Below, piece after piece: positions 62,901 through 64,000 of a DNA stretch of 64,000 nucleotides. A program made the translations under genes and the position numbers. The stretch is from Symbiodinium natans (Eukaryota > Sar > Dinophyceae > Suessiales > Symbiodiniaceae): contig CAJNDS010002193.1 of NCBI GenBank assembly GCA_905221605.1, forward strand, positions 152,501 through 216,500. The letters are read 5' to 3'. The notes beneath the pieces were generated by a model. The model made no database searches, was not told the DNA's origin, and saw only the letters and a list, made by a program, of their open reading frames with translations. How positions within the stretch are numbered: position 1 is the first letter of the stretch; every line of letters begins with the position of its first letter.

Positions 62901-64000
62901 GGCCATGGGCTGTCCCGAGCCCACGAGTTGGTGTTTATTGTTTAGGGTTTAGGGTTTAAGGTTTAGGGTTTAGGATTACAACTTTATAACCATGCATCTG
63001 GCTGTAGTTGAGCCCTGTGCGTAGTAACCTGGGTTAAAGCCGGCCATAAGCTTTGGCTACTTTTGGTAGCCCTGAGCCCTAAACCCTAGACCCTTAACCC
63101 TTAACCCTAAACCCTAAACCCTAAACCCTAAACCCTAAACCCTAAACCCTAAACCCCAAACCCTAAACCCTAAACCCTAAACCCCAAACCCGATTAGGGT
63201 TCTACATCAGGCCCCAAGCCAAGGCCTTTAGCCCGACTCAAGGAGCCGCTTAACGGGTTTAAGTGCTCTCCGGCCTGGAAAGGCGCAGGGTTTAGGGTTT
63301 AGGGTTCAGGGTTGGGTTTTCAATATGCGGCCCTTCCCCTCCCCTTCCCCCCCCCCCCCTCCCCCCTTCCCCTCCTTCCCCCCTCCTTCCCCCCTCCTTC
63401 CCCCCTCCTTCCCCCTCCTCCCCCCTCTCCTTCCCCACTCCTTCCCCCTCCATTCCCCCCTCTCCCCCCTCCTTCCCCTCCGTCCGCCCCTTTCCCCCCT
63501 CCTTCCCCCCTCCTCCCCCCTCCTTCCCCCCCCTTCCCCCTCCCTTCCCCCCTCTTCCCCCCTCCTTCCCCCCGCTCTCCCCTTCCCCCCCGCTTCCCCC
63601 CCTCCCCCCTCCCCTTTCCACTTTCCCCCCCCCCCCCCTTCCTTCCCTTCCTCCGCTTGCCCTTCCCCCCCCCCCCCTTCCCTTTCTTCCCCCCCCTTCC
63701 CCCCGTCCTTCCCGCCACTTCCCCTTACGCATGATGGACTTGGCATTTCGCATCCTTTTGCCGGAGATTGCGATGTTGATGACATTCCCTTTTCGTATAC
63801 CGGGCTTGGTGTGTCTGCTGCAAACCCTACACCCTCAACCCTAAACGTCTTGCCAAGTCATTACGCCGGAGTACGTCCGCTTCCCCGGCTACCTGTCGCC
63901 CGGGCCCCGGACGTTCCTGGTAGGGTCGAGACAGCAGGGTGAGGGTTCAGGGTTTAGGGTTTAGGGTTTAGGGTTTAGGGTTTAGGGTTTAGGGTGTAGG
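31246..64000 (+). CDS. LHC polyprotein gene 2 (complete 5' end, 36 exons in window)
   Basis: Paralogue of gene 1. Exons: 31246-31282, 32334-32413, 32588-32650, 35869-35946, 38983-39017, 40227-40329; then the array 40465-40499, 40699-40996, 41136-41321, 41448-41482, 41681-41978, 42111-42296, 42432-42466, 42666-42963, 43096-43281, 43417-43451, 43650-43947, 44099-44284, 44411-44445, 44645-44942, 45078-45164; then 45415-45453, 47165-47203, 48420-48459, 49393-49425, 50400-50461, 51599-51688, 52612-52672, 54475-54527, 56013-56036, 57528-57572, 59575-59616, 60536-60588, 61173-61202, 62877-62908, 63858-63903. The join is 3581 nt in one frame. Residues 1-98 are plastid targeting plus a spacer, then five near-identical 173-residue antenna modules, one diverged module and the start of a last one. 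The start ATG directly follows an AG, which could be a spliced-leader acceptor or a 5'-UTR intron end. Confidence 0.92.
31283..32333. other. Gene 2 intron 1
   Basis: Short TTTAGGG 31327-31365; guanine-rich 31580-31617; single-copy 31620-32030; family C element 32083-32195; CCCTAAA 32241-32317 flanked by a 14-bp duplication whose right copy contains the exon 2 acceptor. Confidence 0.75.
32334..32413 (+). CDS. Gene 2 exon 2: signal/transit peptide junction, FVAP
   Basis: Encodes GAAALSSTAFVAPTVRTKSL followed by an Arg/Ala-rich stretch (RATRAGE). The Phe straight after the predicted cleavage site is the dinoflagellate plastid transit hallmark. Acceptor gaccag, GC donor. Confidence 0.87.
32588..32650 (+). 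CDS. Gene 2 exon 3: transit peptide, VAPAQTVDRATSSSAGISSA
   Basis: Ser/Thr/Ala-rich, no helix. Acceptor cgcag, GT donor (gtttgggg); an in-frame GC donor six bases earlier is possible. Least certain exon of gene 2. Confidence 0.7.
32646..33010. repeat. CCCTAAA tract flanked by a 38-bp direct repeat at a splice donor
   Basis: About 38 heptamers (32689-32960) lie between 32646-32683 and 32973-33010, which match at 36 of 38 bases (ccaccgtttggggatgt...gaagggatcgcaa). The left copy spans the exon 3 donor. Confidence 0.9.
33236..33476. repeat. GGAA purine tract
   Basis: About 55 GGAA/GGGA tetramers, uninterrupted 3303-3437-like core at 33321-33435. A second block lies at 33995-34120. Translations are poly-(Ser/Leu/Pro) or poly-(Arg/Lys/Glu) artefacts. 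Confidence 0.95.
33477..33990. repeat. Tandem degenerate unit: ...TTTTGAGGCCCCTAAACTCCC...
   Basis: A ~55-60 bp unit (gaggcccctaaactccctta, aagtctctaag) repeats with drift from about 33475 to 33815, then single-copy T-rich DNA. Confidence 0.75.
34130..34310 (-). repeat. CCCTGAA/CCCTAAA tract
   Basis: About 24 units between the GGAA block and the satellite. Confidence 0.93.
34313..34810. repeat. Four-copy satellite with G/C hairpin
   Basis: Copies start at about 34317, 34449, 34571 and 34695 with gcgtgcttcaaagcccaaga. Each holds a self-complementary ggggggctgcgcccccc core and a ctttttttaagccgt end. Spacing 122-132 bp. Confidence 0.92.
34811..35868. repeat. Intron 3 right part: T-run repeats, poly-G/poly-C, CCCTAAA
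   Basis: gttttttttgattg words repeat at 34926-35090 (also 33140-33215); poly-G about 95 bp at 35420-35515; poly-C 35628-35656; CCCTAAA/CCCTAGA 35730-35850 just before exon 4. Confidence 0.88.
35869..35946 (+). CDS. Gene 2 exon 4: second hydrophobic segment of the leader
   Basis: Encodes ALSVGLGAASVCALGAAA then SKRAQASR: a membrane-length segment followed by positive charge, as in class I tripartite presequences that halt in the ER membrane on the way to the plastid. Acceptor ctcgag, GC donor. Confidence 0.83.
35947..36490 (+). repeat. TTTAGGG tract with higher-order variant pattern
   Basis: Starts within ten bases of the exon 4 donor. A block of variants (TTTAGCG, TTCAGGG, TTTCGGG, TTTTGGG in fixed order) recurs at about 36071, 36183, 36267 and 36365, that is at intervals of 112, 84 and 98 bp, all multiples of seven. 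Confidence 0.9.
36491..37190. other. Single-copy block in gene 2 intron 4
   Basis: About 560 bp (36491-37050) free of heptamers; short ORFs on both strands but no family signature. Then CCCCTAAG/CCCTAAA words to 37260. Confidence 0.5.
37354..37570. mobile_element. Family B element with its left end duplicated across a TTTAGGG tract
   Basis: ctaggaccc(ccc)agagtag occurs at 37354 and again at 37466; a TTTAGGG run (37391-37450) lies between. The second copy continues into the full element (ggttcccttataatcccc, agaagggtaccc). Confidence 0.78.
37733..37843. mobile_element. Family A TIR element, copy 2
   Basis: Ends ttggcagcccagtggta and ggttactgggctaccaa (inverted, few mismatches); the best-preserved ends of the family. 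Confidence 0.82.
38030..38982. repeat. Intron 4 right part: small TIR relic, TTTAGGG and long CCCTAAA
   Basis: ggaattactagtagtattcc-type element 38032-38130 (relatives 48045-48120, 48785-48870); TTTAGGG 38290-38350; CCCTAAA 38845-38968 ending 14 bp before the exon 5 acceptor. Confidence 0.85.
38983..39017 (+). CDS. Gene 2 exon 5: [12 protein letters not shown], entry to first module
   Basis: Acceptor tggcag, GC donor in phase 2; joins to exon 6 as ENELGVQ-DPVGFW, the same motif that separates all later modules. It marks the first processing site. Confidence 0.88.
39018..40226. repeat. Gene 2 intron 5: family C elements and three heptamer tracts
   Basis: TTTAGGG 39063-39115; family C elements 39160-39290 and 39371-39486; CCCTAAA/CCCTAGA 39488-39705; TTTAGGG 39823-39918 bounded by gatcat on both sides; short TTTAGGG 40109-40150. 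Confidence 0.88.
40227..40329 (+). CDS. Gene 2 exon 6: first module start, DPVGFWDPAGFTADGSVEDF
   Basis: Ends KRRRQTEIKHGRI with GC donor gcaacttgg, the same donor string as used two introns later. Later array units carry this sequence fused to the preceding [11 protein letters not shown] exon, so only the first unit has it as a separate exon. Confidence 0.92.
40465..41321 (+). CDS. Array unit 1 (exons 40465-40499, 40699-40996, 41136-41321)
   Basis: Thirty-five + 298 + 186 nt = 519 nt, 173 codons: end of helix 1, full helix 2 and 3, then [18 protein letters not shown] and the first part of the next module up to HGRI. Intron donors are GC, GT and GC. The three introns of a unit are about 199, 139 and 126 bp and carry no heptamer tract. 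Confidence 0.95.
41448..42296 (+). CDS. Array unit 2 (exons 41448-41482, 41681-41978, 42111-42296)
   Basis: Same exon lengths and protein as unit 1, offset 983 bp. Differs by a few silent bases (for example CCA for CCG in FPG) and by a shorter TG run in the middle intron. Confidence 0.95.
42432..43281 (+). CDS. Array unit 3 (exons 42432-42466, 42666-42963, 43096-43281)
   Basis: Offset 984 bp from unit 2. The intron before it carries the 9-bp longer form (cagaattttcagg) of the module-border intron; unit 2 carries the short form. Confidence 0.95.
43417..44284 (+). CDS. Array unit 4 (exons 43417-43451, 43650-43947, 44099-44284)
   Basis: Offset 985 bp. Main exon nearly identical to unit 1 (shared GCCGAC codons), with the longest TG run (about 12 repeats) in its middle intron. 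Confidence 0.95.
44411..45164 (+). CDS. Array unit 5 (exons 44411-44445, 44645-44942, 45078-45164)
   Basis: Last array unit. Its third exon stops at ENELGVQ with a GC donor instead of running on into DPVGFW, exactly as gene 1 exon 3 (754-840). Here the compact array ends and repeat-filled introns begin. Confidence 0.95.
45415..45453 (+). CDS. Gene 2 exon 22: [13 protein letters not shown]
   Basis: Paralogue of gene 1 exon 4; acceptor gcggag, GT donor gtgcgcaaag. Confidence 0.9.
45454..47164. repeat. Gene 2 intron 22: TC tract, heptamers and family A element
   Basis: TTTAGGG 45486-45528; TC-rich microsatellite 45529-45690; CCCTAAA/CCCCAAA 46010-46106; conserved island 45880-46206; TTTAGGG 46209-46268; CCCTAAA/CCCGAAA 46535-46590; TTTAGGG/TTTGGGG 46703-46768; family A element 46871-46975; CCCTAAA 47025-47140. 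Confidence 0.88.
47165..47203 (+). CDS. Gene 2 exon 23: [13 protein letters not shown]
   Basis: Paralogue of gene 1 exon 5. Acceptor ttgag, GA donor (gagcgg) preferred; alternative GC donor at 47213 abuts TTTAGGG. Confidence 0.82.
47204..48419. repeat. Gene 2 intron 23: family B element, CCCTAAA, TA repeat
   Basis: Family B 47243-47355 (intact, ends at cctaggttactcctgggcc); CCCTAAA 47640-47735; TTTAGGG 47878-47943; TA run 48319-48334. Remaining parts are single-copy. Confidence 0.85.
48420..48459 (+). CDS. Gene 2 exon 24: [14 protein letters not shown]
   Basis: Helix 1 of the middle module, acceptor gttcag, GT donor. The exon end and first intron bases are repeated at 48571-48592 after a heptamer tract. 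Confidence 0.92.
48457..48592. repeat. TTTAGGG-like tract flanked by a 22-bp duplication of the intron start
   Basis: tgggtcttccggcggcaagc at 48457 and tgggtcttccggtggcaagc at 48571 enclose a ~90-bp TTTAGGG/TCTAGGG run. Gene 1 has one copy (3539-3560) running straight into tttcttgctttgg, the same sequence that follows the right copy here. Confidence 0.9.
49393..49425 (+). CDS. Gene 2 exon 25: [11 protein letters not shown]
   Basis: Identical in coding sequence to gene 1 exon 7. Acceptor gccag, GA donor gatcgg. Confidence 0.9.
49426..50399. repeat. Gene 2 intron 25: CCCTAAA, TIR element, CCCCTAAA octamers
   Basis: CCCTAAA 49472-49522 meeting TTTAGGG; G-to-C strand switch near 49745 (tttaggggcccctgaa); TIR element 50110-50212; CCCCTAAA octamers 50224-50368. 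The last block is paralogous to 6380-6545. Confidence 0.9.
50400..50461 (+). CDS. Gene 2 exon 26: [20 protein letters not shown]
   Basis: Paralogue of gene 1 exon 8 with Thr for Ala. Acceptor ccgaag, GC donor. The upstream intron end (taagtcctta...) is conserved too. Confidence 0.93.
50462..51598. repeat. Gene 2 intron 26: TTTAGGG, three inverted-repeat or simple repeats
   Basis: TTTAGGG 50479-50540; inverted pair tttgcttaagaacc/gggttcttaagcaa at 50638-50735; TG run 51121-51152; TIR element 51204-51305; TTTAGGG 51430-51505 with two TTTAATTAGGG variants. Confidence 0.88.
51204..51305. mobile_element. 102-bp TIR element, 32-bp arms
   Basis: Left gggtggctgtcaaaattatg and right cataattttgacaaccaccc match with two mismatches over 32 bp, enclosing ~36 bp. 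A weaker relative is at 58325-58425. Confidence 0.85.
51599..51688 (+). CDS. Gene 2 exon 27: helix 2, ends TRQPG
   Basis: Thirty codons from [10 protein letters not shown]. Acceptor gggcag, GC donor gcatctcgg. Because CAG is followed by CC here, only the downstream GC donor fits both genes. Confidence 0.9.
51689..52611. other. Gene 2 intron 27: mostly single-copy
   Basis: A ggggttgggcactcc word repeats at 51970-52050; TTTAGGG/TTTGGGG 52405-52530 is the only heptamer block. Confidence 0.7.
52612..52672 (+). CDS. Gene 2 exon 28: [20 protein letters not shown]
   Basis: Same as gene 1 exon 10, acceptor tccaag, GC donor gcatcg. Confidence 0.93.
52673..54474. repeat. Gene 2 intron 28: palindrome, poly-G, CCCTAAA
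   Basis: T-run/G-run 53200-53235; 267-bp palindrome 53502-53768; about 95 bp of almost pure G 53840-53935; CCCTAAA/CCCCAAA 53980-54060; CCCTAAA 54355-54466 just before exon 29. Confidence 0.88.
53502..53768. repeat. 267-bp near-perfect palindrome
   Basis: Left arm ttaggctccgcc, C-run, aaatttatacacggcttcag, ggttcacagctcaggg; right arm is its reverse complement ending aaggcggagcctaa. Even the inner parts (ggtacttccc / gggaagtacc) pair, so only the central ~20 bp remain unpaired. Confidence 0.92.
54475..54527 (+). CDS. Gene 2 exon 29: [15 protein letters not shown]
   Basis: Helix 3 start. Acceptor cactag, 14 bp after a CCCTAAA tract; GC donor gcgcct. Confidence 0.93.
54528..56012. repeat. Gene 2 intron 29: CCCTAAG/CCCGAAG tract and family A element
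   Basis: CCCTAAG/CCCGAAG mixture 54583-54870 (about 38 units); family A element 54898-55006; TTTAGGG-like 55165-55380; poly-C 55387-55407; degenerate CCCTAAA words 55570-55940. Confidence 0.88.
56013..56036 (+). CDS. Gene 2 exon 30: 24-nt micro-exon AIIGMFFQ
   Basis: Acceptor tctgag, GC donor gcgggt, as in gene 1. Confidence 0.92.
56037..57527. repeat. Gene 2 intron 30: TTTTGGG/TTTCAGGG run, CCCTAAA, TIR element
   Basis: Degenerate octamers 56455-56650; CCCTAAA 56780-56875; TTTAGGG 56996-57028; near-perfect TIR element 57351-57451. Confidence 0.88.
57351..57451. mobile_element. 101-bp TIR element, 31-bp arms
   Basis: Left arm ttgggatgttcccccttata (57351 on) and right arm tataagggggaacatcccaa (to 57451) match at 30 of 31 bases. 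Diverged copy at 19331-19430. Confidence 0.88.
57528..57572 (+). CDS. Gene 2 exon 31: [15 protein letters not shown]
   Basis: The acceptor (aaacccttag) appears to be made from a degenerate heptamer. GA donor gactctggg. Confidence 0.92.
57573..59574. repeat. Gene 2 intron 31: CCCTAAAG and CCCCTAAA arrays, TTTAGGG, LTR-like pair
   Basis: CCCTAAAG octamers 57618-57705 then CCCCTAAA 57706-57862; poly-G 58073-58087; TTTAGGG 58182-58300; CCCTAAA words 58690-58800; direct repeats 58801-59377. Confidence 0.9.
58801..59377. mobile_element. LTR-like direct repeat pair (TRIM-sized, 577 bp)
   Basis: tgtgaaatatcac...gtcaagagtgtatag at 58801-58918 and 59263-59377, about 85-90% alike over ~115 bp, starting with TG, enclosing 344 bp without a protein-coding signature. 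Fits a terminal-repeat retrotransposon in miniature or a deleted copia-like element. Confidence 0.62.
59575..59616 (+). CDS. Gene 2 exon 32: [14 protein letters not shown]
   Basis: Closes the middle module. Acceptor gccaag, GC donor where gene 1 has GT. Confidence 0.92.
59617..60535. mobile_element. Gene 2 intron 32: family A element copy 5 (60123-60233) and a short direct repeat
   Basis: Element ends ttggcagcccagtggtacc and ggttactgggctacca. Also ttaattcgggttctcgtt at about 60311 and 60367; TTTAGGG 59629-59720; poly-C 59780-59796. Confidence 0.8.
60536..60588 (+). CDS. Gene 2 exon 33: APVGYFDPMGMSKDGDEK
   Basis: Start of the next module; acceptor ctgcag, GA donor gacgctgctt. Two substitutions against gene 1 exon 15 (F/W, S/A). 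Confidence 0.9.
60589..61172. repeat. Gene 2 intron 33: CCCTAAAA words, TTTAGGGG octamers
   Basis: CCCTAAAA/CCCTAAAG 60720-60870; TTTAGGGG 61050-61130, then TTTAGGG right before exon 34. Confidence 0.88.
61173..61202 (+). CDS. Gene 2 exon 34: [10 protein letters not shown]
   Basis: Acceptor cgcaag, GT donor gtgggg. It follows a TTTAGGG run by 13 bp. Confidence 0.9.
61203..62876 (-). repeat. Gene 2 intron 34: CCCTAAA, CCCCAAA(A) and CCCTATAAA arrays
   Basis: CCCTAAA 61507-61590; CCCCAAAA/CCCCAAA 61795-61978; CCCTAAA 61979-62345; perfect nonamer CCCTATAAA 62470-62715 (about 27 units, a few CGATCAA variants); CCCTAAA 62770-62812. Confidence 0.96.
62877..62908 (+). CDS. Gene 2 exon 35: [10 protein letters not shown]
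   Basis: Acceptor cgcgag, GC donor (GA in gene 1). Confidence 0.88.
62909..63857. repeat. Gene 2 intron 35: CCCTAAA and a 385-bp polypyrimidine tract
   Basis: TTTAGGG 62940-62970; CCCTAAA 63070-63190; C/T-only tract 63338-63722 (CCCCCTCCTTC-like units), capable of triplex or G4 formation on the other strand. Overlapping proline- or glycine-rich ORFs are artefacts. Confidence 0.93.
63858..63903 (+). CDS. Gene 2 exon 36: [15 protein letters not shown]
   Basis: Last exon in view, acceptor gccaag, GC donor, phase 2. Ends SPG where gene 1 has AHG. By comparison with gene 1, five more exons should follow within several kb. Confidence 0.87.
63940..64000 (+). repeat. TTTAGGG tract at the right edge
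   Basis: About eight units starting 45 bp after the exon 36 donor and running to the window end. Confidence 0.93.

Noticed and set aside
63292-63942. Proline- or glycine-rich ORFs up to 205 codons
   Set aside because: They arise from the polypyrimidine tract; the last one also crosses the real exon at 63858 in another frame.
1-64000. tRNA, rRNA or snRNA genes
   Set aside because: No tRNA A/B-box pair with cloverleaf or rRNA core could be recognised by eye; short weak candidates were not pursued without a covariance-model scan.

Overview
The window reads as nuclear DNA of a photosynthetic dinoflagellate (Symbiodiniaceae, Prorocentrum or a relative). Four things point there. The only clear genes encode polyproteins of chlorophyll a-c/peridinin light-harvesting (LHC) proteins. 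They start with a signal peptide, an FVAP-type transit peptide and a second hydrophobic stretch. Introns use GC, GA and GT donors with AG acceptors, and exons nearly always restart with G. The intergenic and intronic DNA is saturated with TTTAGGG/CCCTAAA, the dinoflagellate and plant telomere heptamer, although this is not a chromosome end.

Gene 1 (1..24953, + strand, 5' end outside the window) has 23 exons here, totalling 1410 nt. They stay in one reading frame across 22 introns and give 469 residues: one conserved LHC module, one diverged middle module and a diverged last module ending in TAA. Gene 2 (31246..beyond 64000, + strand) is a paralogue with its true start. Its 36 exons in the window (3581 nt, about 1193 codons) encode the targeting leader, five nearly identical 173-residue modules in a compact ~984-bp tandem array (40.2-45.2 kb), the diverged middle module, and the start of the last module. 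Exon borders of 45.4-63.9 kb match gene 1 at 0.96-19.5 kb one for one, so the remaining exons should lie just past the right edge.

Between and within the genes lies a dense mixture of heptamer tracts on both strands, their 8-, 9- and 10-mer variants, poly-G/poly-C runs, small terminal-inverted-repeat elements in several families, an LTR-like pair, a 267-bp palindrome, purine tracts and a short satellite. The compact array introns (120-200 bp) are free of heptamer tracts; nearly every intron of the diverged modules contains them. Several tracts sit between two copies of a 14-38 bp flanking sequence, and in one case the paralogous intron shows the uninterrupted site. This looks like insertion of telomeric DNA with target duplication, as expected for repair of staggered breaks.

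A frame-broken, cysteine-rich gene relic (13168..15075) is nested in a gene 1 intron. The 24954-31245 spacer has no gene I can support. The main result is a pair of light-harvesting polyprotein genes whose introns are built largely from interstitial telomeric repeats and must be removed through mostly non-GT splice sites.
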